DNA of 64,000 nt, from the NCBI RefSeq assembly GCF_019649055.1, contig NW_026570266.1, positions 496,001 through 560,000 of the forward strand, written 5' to 3'. Made by a program: the position numbers and the translations under genes. Below, in pieces: positions 44,393 to 57,262 of the stretch; position 1 is the stretch's first letter, and every line of letters begins with the position of its first letter. Origin of the DNA: Paramacrobiotus metropolitanus. Taxonomy: Eukaryota > Tardigrada > Eutardigrada > Parachela > Macrobiotidae. Below the pieces are notes generated by a model. The model had not been told where the DNA came from. It was given only the letters and a program-made list of their open reading frames with translations, and did not search any database.

Positions 44393-47300
44393 ATGGCATC
44401 GCTATTAATTTCTTCGGATCGTTTACATTTTGGCTTAATGGCTTATAAATACATATATAAAAAATGCCCGTGTACCGATAATTTACTGTTTTCGCCTTTC
44501 TCGACCGAGATTGCATTACTAATGGCTTATACTGGCTCGAAAGCGGCCACGAAGAACGAGATAACAAATTTGCTGGGTTTCGGTTCTAATTATACTTTCG
44601 ACGATTTGGCATCTTGTTTGAATCAAATCAAGGTTCAGGAAACCGAAGACGGGGACGATTACTGCAAAGGTGTGTTTTTTCATACTGTGATACGGATATG
44701 AAGATTCCAGTACGAGCTTCTGTTGCAGCAGTCATGGAGTGCAGGTGCTGTCGCCTCTTTGTCTTTTCCGTTTCGTTCATATAATCATATTTCTCATGCT
44801 CTTACTATTCCTAATTTCTGCATTAAAACTGCAAAGCAATTTATCTGTAATCTGGGCTCAACGACATTTCGTCGACTAACACGCCGTCGACCGACACAAT
44901 TTCGACCCACAACGTCGACCGTCACGAGGGCGACGGCTGAAAACCCTACAAAACCTAATAAAATGTAGGAAAACTAAAAAAACTTAAGAATCTAAAAAAC
45001 CTAAGAACTAAGAAACCTGAGAAACCATATAAGAAAATCAGAAAACTGAGAAGGTTTATCTAGAAGGTTCGGCGTCGTGACGGGTCGGCGAATTTTTGTC
45101 GACGAAATGGCGGGTCACCGTACTCCGTACTTTTCTGCCAACCTTACTTTAGTGTTGAAGATTGACGTGTAGTTGTAAGAGACGGCGTCCAGCATTACTG
45201 CTCTAAATGAACCTAAGTAGTACTGCAGATGAGGGAATTTTGAACTGTACAGTTACAGACCACTGTCCTTAGATTCCGACGATGAAGATGACAAATTCCC
45301 CGAAAACTACAAATTCCACATGGCCAACGGCTGCTTTATCGAGGATAGTTTTACCGTGAACGCGTGTTACAGAAGAGACTTGGAGACGATGTTCAGTGCA
45401 GTTTGCGTTTCCGTTCCTATCTGCAATGACCCTGACGAAGCTGTCCGACAGGTTAACGCGTTCGTTGCAAGCCGCACATTGGGAAAAGTGCCGACAGCCG
45501 TCGAACTCGACGACTTGTCATCCCTCACCCGCTTGATATTGGTCAACGCACTTTACTTTAGGAGCAGCTGGCGCCAACCGTTCAACGAAAAACACACTGC
45601 AAAGAGACCCTTCACCACGGCAACGGGGTTAGTAATTATGGCGGAGACCATGCGCGTCCTTCTGAAATGCAATTATGGCGAAAGCGAAGCACTCCACGGA
45701 GCGCAGTTTCTGGAACTACCGTATTTTAACGGTTTCTGCAGTGCGTTCTTTATATTACCCGGCAAGAAAAAGAAGCTCTTCGGCAAACCATCTTATCGCA
45801 CTTTAGACGAATTACAAAATCTGCTGACACCGGGGAAACTGCTCCATGCCATCACAGGAATGTGTAGTGTTCGTGCCGTTACCATTCAGCTGCCGAAATT
45901 TCGTATCGAAGAGAATTTGGATATGCGCACCATGTTGGAGGAGATGGGTATGCCCAGTGCATTTGGAAAGGATGCCAACTTCTTAGGAATATCCGGAATG
46001 CCGCTGCATATAAACAAGATGAAGCAAACCGCGGTCATTGGTACGTGGGATCTTAATAACAGAAAGACTTCCCTACTATTGTACTTATTGTAAATACTGG
46101 TCTGACACTGTGTTCTGGCACTGGGTAACAGCTATCAACTTTGATTACAGTAACTTTCGCACAATTTCGATTTAAGACAATTTTTCTGTTCGTCGCGCCG
46201 GTAAAATTAGCTGGCTTGGCACAAACCTGTTTCAACACGGCATATTTAAGGTTAAAACTAATCTCCATATTTTATTTTCCAGCCCTACAGCACTATAGAA
46301 AAATTCAATTTTCCAAACGAAAATTTGTAATCAAAAAAACAAGATTTTTAAAAAATTTCGAAAACTAAAACCAAATCTCACTGACACACGTGGCGGGTTT
46401 AACTGCTTTACCCGTCGGCGGTCATGAAAAAGCGTTTATTAGAAGCGTTTAGGTTTTACTAGGACACCGGCACATTCTTCTCACTCAGAAAACCTTCATT
46501 TTTGCAGAATAACGGAGTAACCTTAGGGTATACTGAAAAGCCAGTTTCATCTCCCATGGTTAATAGGGCGTGGTCGCATAAAATTTAAAAGTGAATTGAC
46601 CGATTTCTGAAATTCAGTTGATTTTAACCCGATTCTACAGGGTAGAAAAAGCTACTGGCAATGGAAAAGTGATTAACTTACGATTAGCAATGCCACCACT
46701 TAAAAAGTAATTGTTTCAGACTTTTTCTTAATAATGAGTTTTGAGAACACATTATTTTGTTCATTGAGTATAAAACCTTTCCCACTTTTGATGCGGTCAG
46801 TTTACTGCACATAAACGATTTCTGTAGCAGTATACTGGCGTGATGGAGCCACTCTCTTAAATGAGGAGCCTGAAGTAGAGCGAAATTCGTAAACTCTATC
46901 TCACCTTATTTCCAACCTAACTAGGTATAAGACATGACTGAAGGAATAAGAAACTGATTGGCGGAATCTCTCTGTTGGCTGCAGCACCGTTTACTTTTCG
47001 CTTTAAATTATGTTTGGCCACACCTTCTGGACCACGGCAGATGAAAATAGCCGTTTTACTGTTCTCTAGGATTACTTTGTCATCCTGAAATAAAAACTAA
47101 ACTTTTCTGATAGAGAAATCGGTGACGGTGCCCTGGTTCGATCTTTGTAGAACTTTAGTATAATTACATGGGAAACTGGTTTCCCCAGGGTTAGAAATAA
47201 AGAACGATTTGATGAAAATTATTCAAACGCATTTCCAGATACGCCTGTTAAAGCAACCTTATGCGCCTTGAGAAGCAGAAATTGTGCGAATGTTAATGTT

Positions 47301-47548
47301 TTTCCCCGGCCAGGGTTGACCGGGATTACTGTCCATGTATTCGGTACAATCTGGTTACAGATGTTAACGAGGAAGGAACCGAAGCCGGGGCAGCGAGTGT
47401 GGCAGTAATGGACCTCATGGGTCGTGATGACAGCTTTCGGGAAGCAAGATTCATTGCAGACCGGCCATTTATCTTCATCATTCGCCACAACAGCACCAAC
47501 ACAATTCTATTTATGGGACACATCAATCACCCATCCGCTTTCTCCTAA
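44393..47548 (+). CDS. Inhibitory-type serpin, cytosolic clade-B-like
   Basis: Three exons, 44393-44669, 45273-46040 and 47361-47548, phases 1 and 1, give 410 residues, the usual serpin length. There is no signal peptide ([20 protein letters not shown]), as in intracellular serpins. Serpin signatures: [76 protein letters not shown], then the hinge [10 protein letters not shown] in exon 3, [12 protein letters not shown] and [12 protein letters not shown]. The hinge has Thr at P14 and small residues at P12-P9, expected of a working inhibitor. Counting 17 from the first hinge Glu places P1 at Met in VMDLMGRDD, suggesting elastase- or chymotrypsin-like targets. An acidic insert DSDDEDDK follows the first exon. 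Intron 1 carries a MITE; the frame is clean throughout. Confidence 0.88.
44861..45116. mobile_element. MITE in serpin intron 1 (GTCGACGAAATG ends, CTAAGAAA core)
   Basis: ACATTTCGTCGAC near the left end pairs with GTCGACGAAATG at 45098-45109. The core is made of CCTAAGAAACC-like words. It is absent from the same intron of the serpin copy at 51.3 kb. Relatives with the same core lie near 14540-14840 and 27905-28075. Confidence 0.55.
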
Positions 47549-48308
47549 TCCATTTTTTGCAGTGAAAACCGATGCATACACCTGTATAACCTCATTAGAC
47601 GTGATCGCTCAAGTCATTTGTATATTCTTCTATACAGATTAATTTGCTGCGAGGGCAGTGTGTTCCTGCAAGTACAATTTTTGTTTATTATTTGCTTTTG
47701 CATCGAGCTCAATGTCTCCGACATCCGTAAACGAACCGAAATAAGCTTAATTGCTCGCAAAACATTGTAGGGAAAAAAGTCTATGCTTGCGAAGAATTTA
47801 GTTTTACGGGCTTTTCGAAAGGACTAGTTCAAGTTAAACCCTAAATTTGGCATTCACCATTGGGAGTGGAAAATACCACTACGATTATACATAATACGGT
47901 TACACGAACAGGAAGCTTTCGCCTGTTCAGTAGGCCATGTACGGTAAACCGTAAGCAAGCGATGCATCCGTTACAGGACTTACAGGTACAGACTTACTGT
48001 ACATGCTGAAACTTTGTACAAACAAAATTCTTGGCCGATTGACTCAACACTTTACGAAGAATCCGTATACCAAACGAGAAATAATTCAAGCGATACGACT
48101 GCCAGCAGCTTAGCAGCAGCAGACTTTATTGCTTGTAAATTTTGTTTTGATTAGCGCAAACAGCATCGTAAAAGTCTGCGGCAATTTCTGCGTGGTCATC
48201 ATTTAAACACACAACCACACAACCGCAGTTCGTTTTAATATACAAACTTTAAGAACTTTTTTTCCTTAAGTTTGTGTTTGTCCGAATTTTGTCAACATCT
48301 CCAAAGAA
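47549..48308. other. Serpin 3' region and esterase upstream region, unit 1
   Basis: Homologous to 56520-57262. Conserved between units but without a supported reading frame; it should contain the serpin polyadenylation site and the esterase promoter. Confidence 0.45.
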
Positions 48309-48395
48309 ATGCAGACCACACTAATCATCGCGATAATGTGTTTGGATTTGTTTGCCATCAACGTACGTGCACGAAAAATCACTGATCGACATTAA
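48309..48395 (+). pseudogene. 5' remnant of the feruloyl-esterase-like gene, unit 1
   Basis: ATG at 48309 opens MQTTLIIAIMC, LDLFAINVRARKITDRH and a stop, 28 codons almost identical to the signal sequence of the intact gene at 57263. Homology to the esterase ends here; sequence to about 49200 is unrelated and no catalytic part follows. The duplication breakpoint therefore lies within the esterase gene. Confidence 0.8.
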
Positions 48396-49211
48396 TTGAA
48401 CCCGACATAGTTTGTACCCGTATCATGATACTACTTATTAAAGGTTACAATACGTTTCCCTATTTCGGTCACCTGGTGTTGCGGCGGTCGGGTTTTCTTC
48501 TCCCAGCAGAGTGGCTAGGCGAAAGCGAAACGGACCGCCGCATTCATCGCGGACAGACGCGAACACCGGCCGCGAGCACCGCGAGCTCGTTTGTGATTTT
48601 CCGGGATACGTTAAACTAATTAGTTGCACAGTAATTACTGTGCGCATAAGCAGAATGAAAAGGTGCTCAATCGTGCACGTCTAATAGGAGTAAAATTCCA
48701 TGTCGATTGCAAAAAGACTGCGCACAGTAATATTACGATTGAATTATTAAATTACTCGGTACAGCAGTCAATATGAATTAACGCAAAACATCAGAAAAAC
48801 ATAAGAGAACATAAGAAAAACTAAAATCCAACAAAATTATCCTAAACCAGTGCACTGTTTTGTTACACACTCCTTTCAGGCCTTACATGTCAAGGCCTTT
48901 TAGGCCTTGAATTACACTCACCATCCGATGGAGAACAAGTAATAACACATCCAGATTGTAACACACAAGTACCGCTCAGTAGTTAAGAGAAATTCATTAA
49001 AATTGCGGGTTCTCTTAGCAATTTTTCATTGGGCGTGACAAAACTCTTCCTGTTTTGCCGAATCTGCCGATCAATAAAGTATAGCGACGAAATACCTACT
49101 GTACCTAGCAAAGCAGCTTTTCAAAATCGATGATCGGTTTGTTACTATGTATTCAGTACCGTGCATTACACGAAGACATTCCCACAGCCATGATGTGGCA
49201 CTCGTTACCTT
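48396..49211. other. Junction region between the two array units
   Basis: No gene recognised. It contains an AGAAAAACATAAGAGAACATAAG stretch at about 48790 of the CTAAGAAA class and a small duplication (CAGGCCTTACATGTCAAGG / TTTTAGGCCTTG) at 48878-48910. Confidence 0.45.
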
Positions 49212-51286
49212 CTCGTGTTTCTGCTCGTACGCTGTCATATGGGCGGTGGTGTAATACCGTGGCCAGAGCACTGCCGCTTAATTTTAGAAAACTGTAAATA
49301 TTTTTATCACACATTTGTCGCCTCGTTTATAGAGGATGATTTTCTGTAAATTTTTCTGTATCTACCCAATTAACAAACAGCATAGTTTGCAAACGTGAGC
49401 TGTTTAAAAAGTGCCGGAATGAGCACCTGTTGTATGGGCCTACGATCACTTCCCGGCGTAGCTTAAGCGTACGGCTCCCAACCGCCACAGGGCGCCATCC
49501 GGGCGAGAATCGTCAATTAAGGCCAAAGGAATTTAGTTTAGCCACGCCCACTTAACCATGGCCGATGAAAATATTTTTTTAAGTATACCCAAGGGTTACT
49601 CTGTCTTCCTGCAGAAAATCAAACTTTTCGGAGCCGGGAGCCGGTGACCGGGCCCTGGCGAGTAGTTTGTGTACTTACTTATGGCTGGATGTTGTACCGT
49701 GCGTGTTCTGTACACACAACTCAAGCTAACTTACAAGTTACAGTATATACCTAAGTCACAATATCGACGATTATATGTGAAATGATACCATTATATACAA
49801 ATGCATTAGCACTATCTGCATTATCTACAATATCAATTACTTCCATTATCGCAGGGTTAGGTTCTCCTCACGATAAACCACGTTTCAGAACATTAAACTG
49901 ATTAAAAGATTGAAGAGATGCCACCGACTTCCTGAGTATTTATATAAATACATACTGCTACATTCCGGCTGTGTTCGTTCGTGCCTTGTGCAGTGTATTA
50001 AATTTTGATTATTGACTGCGCCGGCGCTAGACGGTGCATTCAAGCCTTATTTAGGCTCGCATTACAACAGCAGTCGTCTGGCGACTTTTGGTGGTCGTTC
50101 TAGCCACCTATGGTCAGTCCGTTTCAAGTGGGACTAATCAGTTTGTGGATTATACCGACTTGAAAGGGGTTGACTGAAGGCGGCAATGTTATTCTTCCAG
50201 CTCATTACGGCATTGTTGTACGGAAATAATATCCTGCTCAAAAGCAGTTCTTATCATGGACGGGTTGGGGGTTGATCTCGGGTTGGTAATCACGGGTCAG
50301 GCGGAAGCAGGAACTCCAGATTTTAAGCATCGAAATGCAGACGGACGCCGGGTGTACTCACGCCACGCATCCAAGTTCCTGGGCAGAATTGGCTAAAGTA
50401 TTTGATTTTGCGCATACCGTACAAGGCGACATTTATTTCGCATACTGTCAAAGTCCTGTCAACATTTATACGCACAGTTATTCTACTGCTTATTTCAGCG
50501 TGGAGAATACGCAGAAACGAAAGTAGCTCCACAAGCACCATTCTACTTTCTTCATATCTTTAGCAAATTGTTGCTAATGATAAGATAACCGTACAATGGC
50601 CGAGTTTCGCTTGTTTTCAAGCCATGGTTCATAAATATAAATTTATAATCAGTATGCCCCTAAATTCTAATAACAACAAGCGGCCATAAACGGCACGGTT
50701 ATCTTTTGCTGAGGCATTATCGCATTTTCTGTAGAAGTACTGTAAGTTCTGTAGAAGAAGTATACCTACAGACTGTAGTTTAAGGACCCCAGCGCAATCT
50801 TCTCATTGCCTTTGATTACAAATTATTTTTTTCTCCGCCTGACGTAATAAACGGTAATTAATGTGCTGATCATTGAATGATAGTGCGAGCCGAACAGCAG
50901 TGTTTCAATGTATATTTTGAGTTAATAAAATTGACCTGGCCGCGATTAAGCGGACCCGGAGCAATACTGTATGTGTTGCAACGAGAGCCGCCTGAAAATC
51001 ATTTCTCCTTGAGCGTTATAATAATGATCGTTCAGATTCTTCCATTGCATGAAATAGTACAAAATTATACTAGCCGGTTTACGTTTAACTAAGTAGTCGC
51101 AGTACTGTAGTGGCATGCCGGGGGTAGAAATCGAGAGCGCTGTAAATATCGATCCGTTTGCTGTAATGAGTCAGATTGCGAGCCGCCTCTAACGCTCAGA
51201 CTTAGCTTATTCGCTCGTCTGTGTACCCTGTACATATACGCGTTATCCTGATCTTTGTCAATTCATCATTTCTGAAATTTGGCATT

Positions 51287-54200
51287 ATGGCATCGCCACT
51301 GATTTCTTCGGATCGTTTGCATTTTGGCTTAATGGCTTATAAATACATATATAAAAAATGCCCGTGTACCGATAATTTACTGTTTTCGCCTTTCTCGACC
51401 GAGATTGCTTTACTAATGGCGTATATTGGCTCGAGAGCGGACACGAAGAAAGAGATAACAAATTTGCTGGGTTTCAACTCAAATTATACTTTCGACGATT
51501 TGGCATCTTGTTTAAAGCAAATCAAGGCTCAGGAAACCGAAGATGGTGACGACTATTGCAAAGGCATGTTTTTTTTCGTACAGTAGTACTAATTTCATTA
51601 CAAAGATTCCAGGACGAACTTCTTTTCCAGCAGTCATGCAATGCAGGTGCTGTCGCTTCTTTCTCTTTTCCTTCTCAATGATAATAATGATTATATTTTT
51701 CATATACTTAGCAGTTACTATTTCTAATTTCTGAAATTTAAAAGAAAACTGCAAAGCAAGCTATCTAATTGTAGTACGCTGTAGTACGTAGTGTGCTTTT
51801 AAAAGGGATTTTTTAAAGGTTAAATCGAGGAAAATTCTCGTATTGTATATACGCCACATACTATCTGTACTTGCAAATGAGACGCGGATAAGTGGATGAC
51901 AAAAAGTATGATTCAACTATTTAACTTCCTCACCGGAAAGGTAAACAATGTGCCAGCTTCGAAAGGCCACGGATCCCACGATATAATTCCCAATGCCGTG
52001 TCATACAGATTTCGCACACGATTCGTCTGCGCGCGTGTAGCCGGCAGGAAGGTTGACGGGTTGATGGTTGACGTTCAATGAAGGTCGTCAACCTTTCTCT
52101 AAAGGTCATCAACCTTTCTGCCAGACCTCGTCAACCTTTCTCTAAAGGTCGTCAACCTTTCTGACAGAGCTCATCAACTTTTCTGCCAGAGCTCATCAAC
52201 CTTTCTCTAAAGGTCATCAACCTTTCCACCAGAAGTAATCCACATTTCTGCCGAGAATTATCAACATTTTTGGAAAGGTTGTTTACTTTTAGCCAGAGGT
52301 CATCTGCTTACTGGAGAGGACACCCAATTTTCTGCCAGAGGTTATCCACGAATCTGCCGACGGCATCTCTTACTCCGAGAACTGACGTACCATGCACCCA
52401 CCCTGACAATGCACCCATTGTAGTTCATTTTGCTTATCGCTCCTCTCGCTCGTTGAAAAGCAAATTAATGGTTTTCATAAACACTTGGCCTGGATGTTGA
52501 CTAAGCCAGCGAAGTGATTCACTGAACCCGCCTCGAACTGACGATAACAGTGATGTCTGCGGAACAAATGACGGCATTCTTTGATCGAAGTACTGCACCA
52601 TTGATCACTGATATTTAGTTTGGTTCTTGCATCAGAAAAACCATTCTGCTTGTTTAATCAAACATACAAGCAGCAGGCTTAATGTGTAAGCAAATATTTA
52701 TCATTCATACAGCCGAGAGTACACGAGACAGTCATATTCAGTGGTGTTACTCACAATGAAACAATAAAAGGAGTACAATGGCCTCATACCCATCAATGGA
52801 TGCCGCCAGTAGATTAGTGGATGACCTTTAAAAAAAGGTTGATGACCTTTCAAAAAGCTTGATGCCCTTTACGGAAAGGTTGCTGACCTTGGCGGAATGG
52901 TTGATTGCCTTTGCAGAAAAGTAGATTACCTTCATTGAACGTCCTTAACCCGCACTAAGGATAGGTGACTTACAATAAAATCGCATCCACCAATCTGCCG
53001 GAGCGCGTCTGTCTGTTTGCCGTATTATTGCCGGCTTTAACTGATCGAACAATGACGCCATTGTGTGCATTCAGGCCCTTTGTGAGATCAATGCATGCCG
53101 TCACTGCTCTAGCAGAGAGGTGGACGTAGATATGTCTATTGTTCTACTTGTACAGTTTCTGTACCATATTAGTCGTTTTTCTATATCCAAATTGAATTGT
53201 GCACATTTCGGGAATTTAAACTGAAAGTTAACCATTGCGTTGTGCGAGAAAACAAAATATTTACTAAAAACTAATTAGTCAGCTGAGTAGGTGCCTGGCA
53301 AGCCTAAATAATTTGTTTCTAGTAAATAATTTGCTCCTCGTACATCTCAAGTACCTAGTAAACGTTCCGTTTAAATATCCGAAATAAATAATTCATTCGG
53401 GATATGAGAAAACGACTACCCTAGGTATTATAATTATAAGCTGTACAGGCAGAGCGATAGATTGACATGTCTGCGTCTACTTTTCTGCCGAAGAAGTGGC
53501 GGCAAGCACTCATCTCACAATGGGCCAGAATGCAAACAATGGCATCATTGTTGGATCAGTTGAAACCAACAATGATTTGGCAGAAAAGGTGAACGCGCTT
53601 GGGCTGATTCTGTGGATGAGTCGTCCAACATTCTGCCTGGCTTCAGCAGGGAGGTGGATGCGATTTCATTGTCTGCCCACCATTCTTCAATCTACCTTCC
53701 TCGGTTTACAAAGTCATCCATCAACCCGTCCACCTTCCTGCCGGATACTGGTGCGTAATCAGCTAAGACGCCAGGATGATACTTGGTAGCCTTACCCTTA
53801 TATCCATTTTGCATATTAAGCAAACGAAACAACAGTTTGTCGAAATGAAATACCGAAATAATAATTTTTTTATAACGCAGTAACAATAAACGTTTAGCCA
53901 AAACGTGCTGCGTTTTTAGCAAAACATGTGCACGACTTCTGTTAAAAGACGAAGCCTTCAGCAGAAAGGTTGACGACCTTTAGAGAAAGATTGATGCCCT
54001 TCAGCAGAAAGGTTAACAACCTTTAGAGAAACGATGATGAGCTCGGGCAAAAAGGATGATGACCTTTAGAGAAAGGTTGACGAGGTCTGGCAGAAAGGTT
54101 GATGACCTTTAGGGAAAGGTTGACGAGGTCTGGCAGAAAGGTTGATGACCTTCATTGAACGTCAACCATCAACCCGTCAACCTTCCTGCCGGCTACACGC

Positions 54201-56519
54201 GCGCGTGAAGAAACCAAGAAGGTGATAGTACTAAGCAGAACTATTGAGTCGTTCATAAATATTACATGGACTGTGAATCTTTGATTTTAGAATTTCTCTG
54301 CCAACCTTACTTTAGTTTTAAAGATTGACTTGTCGTTGGAGCAGATGCGGTGCCCAGCATTACTGCTCTAAATGAACCTAACTAGTACTGCAGCTGAGGG
54401 AATTTTGAACTGTACAGTTACGGACCACTGTCCCTAGATTCCGACGATGAAGACGACAAATCTCCCGAAAACTACAAATTCCACATGGCTAACGGCTGCT
54501 TTATCGAGGATAGCTTCACCGTGAACCCGCAGTATAGAATAGATTTGAAGACACTGTTCAGTGCAGTGTGTGAATCCGTTCCTATCTGCAATGACCCCGA
54601 CGAAGCTGTTCGACAGGTTAACGCGTTCGTTGCAAGCCGCACATTGGAAAAAGTGCCAACAGCCGTCGAACTCGACGACTTGTCATCCCTCACCCGCTTG
54701 ATATTGGTCAACGCACTTTACTTTAGGAGCAGCTGGCGCCAACCGTTCAACGAAAAACACACTGCAAAGAGACCCTTCACCACGGCAACGGGGTTAGTAA
54801 TTATGGCGGAGACCATGCGCGTCCTTCTGAAATGCAATTATGGCGAAAGCGAAGCACTGCCACGGAGCGCAGTTTCTGGAACTACCGTATTTTAACGGTT
54901 TCTGCAGTGCGTTCTTTATATTATCCGGCAAAAAAAGAAGCTCTTCGGCAAACCATCGAATCGCACTTTAGACGAATTACAAAATCTGCTGACACCGGAA
55001 ACTGCTCGATGCCATCACAAGGAATGTATAGTGTGCGGGCCGTTACCATTCAGCTGCCAAAATTTCGCATCGAAGAGAATCTGGATATGCGCACCATGCT
55101 GGAGGAGTTGGGAATGCCCAATGCATTTGGAAAGGATGCCAACTTTTTAGGAATATCCGGAATGCCGTTGCATATAAGCAAGATGAAGCAAACGGCCGTC
55201 ATTGGTACGTGGGATCTTAAGAACAGAATGACATTTCTATTACTGTTCTTTTTAAAAATTCTGGTCTGGCACTGTGTAACAACTAACAACTTTGATTACA
55301 GTAACACTCACACAAGTTCGATTTACGTTGCATTTTTCTGTTCGTCGCGCCGGTAAAATCATTTGGCTTGGCACATTACAGTAACTAAGAAAACTTTCAT
55401 TTTTGCAAAATAACGGAGTAACCTTAGGGTATATTGAAAAGCCAGTTTCATCTCCTGTGGTCAACAGGGCGTGGTCACAAAAACTTAAAAAGTGATAAAG
55501 GCACTGCTTCGTACGTTATTACTCAATAATGCGAGGCTACTTCATACGCAAGCAGGCTAATTTACTGTATGCTGACTGTACTCGCTGCTCGGTAGTCCTT
55601 ATTCACCGGTACCTGAAATTTACTCGAGTTTCACCCGATTCTATAGGGTAGAAAAATGCTATGTACTGGCAATAGAAAAGTGATAAACTTACGACTGGCA
55701 ATGCCACCACTTAAAAAATAAGCGTTTCCGACGTTTTCTAAGAATGAGTTTTGAGAACACGTCAGTTTTTTTAATGAGTGTAAAACCTTTCCCACTTTTC
55801 ATGCGTTCAATTTTTTTCACAGTACATAAACGAATTCTAAAGCAGTATACTGGCGTGATGGAGCCACTCTGCTAATGAGGAGCCGGAAGTAGAGCGAAAT
55901 TTGAAAACTCTACCTTACCTTATTTCTAACGTAACTAGGTATAAGACATGACTGAAGGAATAAGGAACTGTTTGGCCACACCCTCTGGACCACGGCAGAT
56001 GAAAATAGCCTTTTTTTGTTCTCTAAGATTTCTTCGTCATCCTGAAATAAAAACTAAAATTTTTCTGACTGAAGAATCGGTGACGGTGCCCTGGTTTGAT
56101 CTTTGTAGAACTTTAATACAAATACATGGGAAACTGATTTCCCCAGGGCCAGAAATAGAGAACGATTTGATGAGAATTCTCAAACAATTTCAAATACTGT
56201 ATGTACGCGCCTGTTAAAGTAACCTTATGCGCCCTGAGAAGCAGAAACTGATACCGAACATGTTCAGTGTTTTCCCCAGCCAGGTTGACGGGATTACTGT
56301 CCATGTATTCCGGTACAATCTGATTACAGATGTTAACGAGGAAGGAACCGAAGCCGGGGCAGCGACTGTGGTAGTAATGGATCTCATGGGTCGTGATGAC
56401 AGCTTTCGAGAAGCAAAATTCATTGCAGACCGGCCATTTATTTTATCCTTCGCCACAACAGCACCAACACAATTCTGTTTATGGGGCACATCAATCATCC
56501 ATCCGCGTTTTCTTAATCC
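51287..56519 (+). pseudogene. Serpin, second copy, inactivated
   Basis: Exon 1 51287-51563, exon 2 54438-55204 and exon 3 56330-56519 correspond one-to-one to the intact serpin. Lesions: the exon 1 donor is GC instead of GT (AAAG|GCATGT). Exon 2 gains a base near 54860 (GCACTGCCACGG versus GCACTCCACGG), leading to a stop after SGTTVF, and has further small indels at 54930-55020. Exon 3 loses a base after RPF near 56446, so the C-terminal strand (FIFIIRHN in copy 1) becomes ILSFATTAP. The 2.2-kb fold-back element sits in intron 1. The hinge [14 protein letters not shown] is unchanged, so decay is recent. Confidence 0.82.
52030..54205. mobile_element. 2.2-kb fold-back element built of AAGGTTGAYGACCTTT subrepeats
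   Basis: The left tip GCGTGTAGCCGGCAGGAAGG and its continuation to about 52240 form an inverted match with 53950-54205, which ends GGCTACACGCGC. Each arm is an array of about 17-22-base units: CAACCTTTCTCTAAAGGT and CAACCTTTCTGCCAGA on the left, their complements on the right. More copies lie near 52805-52930 and 53690-53750. No transposase-like frame exists. Fragments with the same CCGGCAGGAAGGT tip occur at 10281 and 13983. Confidence 0.75.
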
Positions 56520-57262
56520 ATGTTTTTCAGGGAAAAACAGATGCCTACATCTATATAACCGCATTATAATTGCTGTGATTGTTCAAGCCATTCGTATATT
56601 CTTCAATACAGCTAAATTTGCTTCGATGGCAGTAAGTTCCTGCTAGTAAAACTTTGTTTATTATTTGTTTTTGCATCGAACTCAATGTCTCCGACCGCAA
56701 AGGAACCGAAATAAACTTAACTGCTTGCAGAACATCGTAGAAAAAACGGATATGCTTTCGAGAATTTCTCTTTACGGGCTTTTCGGAAGAACTAGTTAAA
56801 AGAACCGTAAATTTAGCTCTCGCCATTTGGAGTGGAAAAAGCCACTACGTTTACGCATAATATGGTTAAACGAACAGCAAACTTTTGCCTGTTCAGTCAG
56901 CCATGTACGGTAAACCGTGAGCAAGCGATGCATCCGTTACAGGACTTACAGGTACAACTTACTGTACATGCTGAAACTTTGTACAAACAAAATTCTTGGC
57001 CGATTGACTCAACACTAAGTCTTTACGAAGAATCCGTATATCAAACGAGAAATAATTCAAGCGATACTAGAAGCCTAGCAGCAGCAGATTTTATTGCCTG
57101 TAAATTTTGTTTCGATTAGCGCAAACAGCATCGTAAAAGTCTGCGGCAATTTCTGCGTTGTCATCATTTAAACACACAACCACAGTTCGTCTTAATATAC
57201 AAACTTTAAGAACTTTTTTCCTTCCGTTTGTGTTTGTCCGGATTTGTCAACATCTCCAAAGA
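56520..57262. other. Serpin 3' region and esterase upstream region, unit 2
   Basis: No supported gene. Differs from the unit 1 counterpart mainly by small indels. The esterase promoter should lie here; no unambiguous TATA box is seen. Confidence 0.45.

Larger units (their letters stand above)
42377..48395. repeat. Serpin-esterase segmental duplication, unit 1
   Basis: Colinear with 49212-57370 at high identity, starting at GTTCGTACGCTGTCATATGG and ending inside the esterase signal sequence. It holds an intact serpin and a truncated esterase. The main length difference is the 2.2-kb fold-back element present only in unit 2. The 42829-44392 part has no convincing gene; an open frame at 43252-43668 is interrupted in unit 2 and is probably not coding. 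Confidence 0.85.

Noticed and set aside
56832-57119. Open frame just before the esterase as an extra gene
   Set aside because: The unit 1 counterpart (about 47860-48150) has shifts, and there is no domain or signal peptide.
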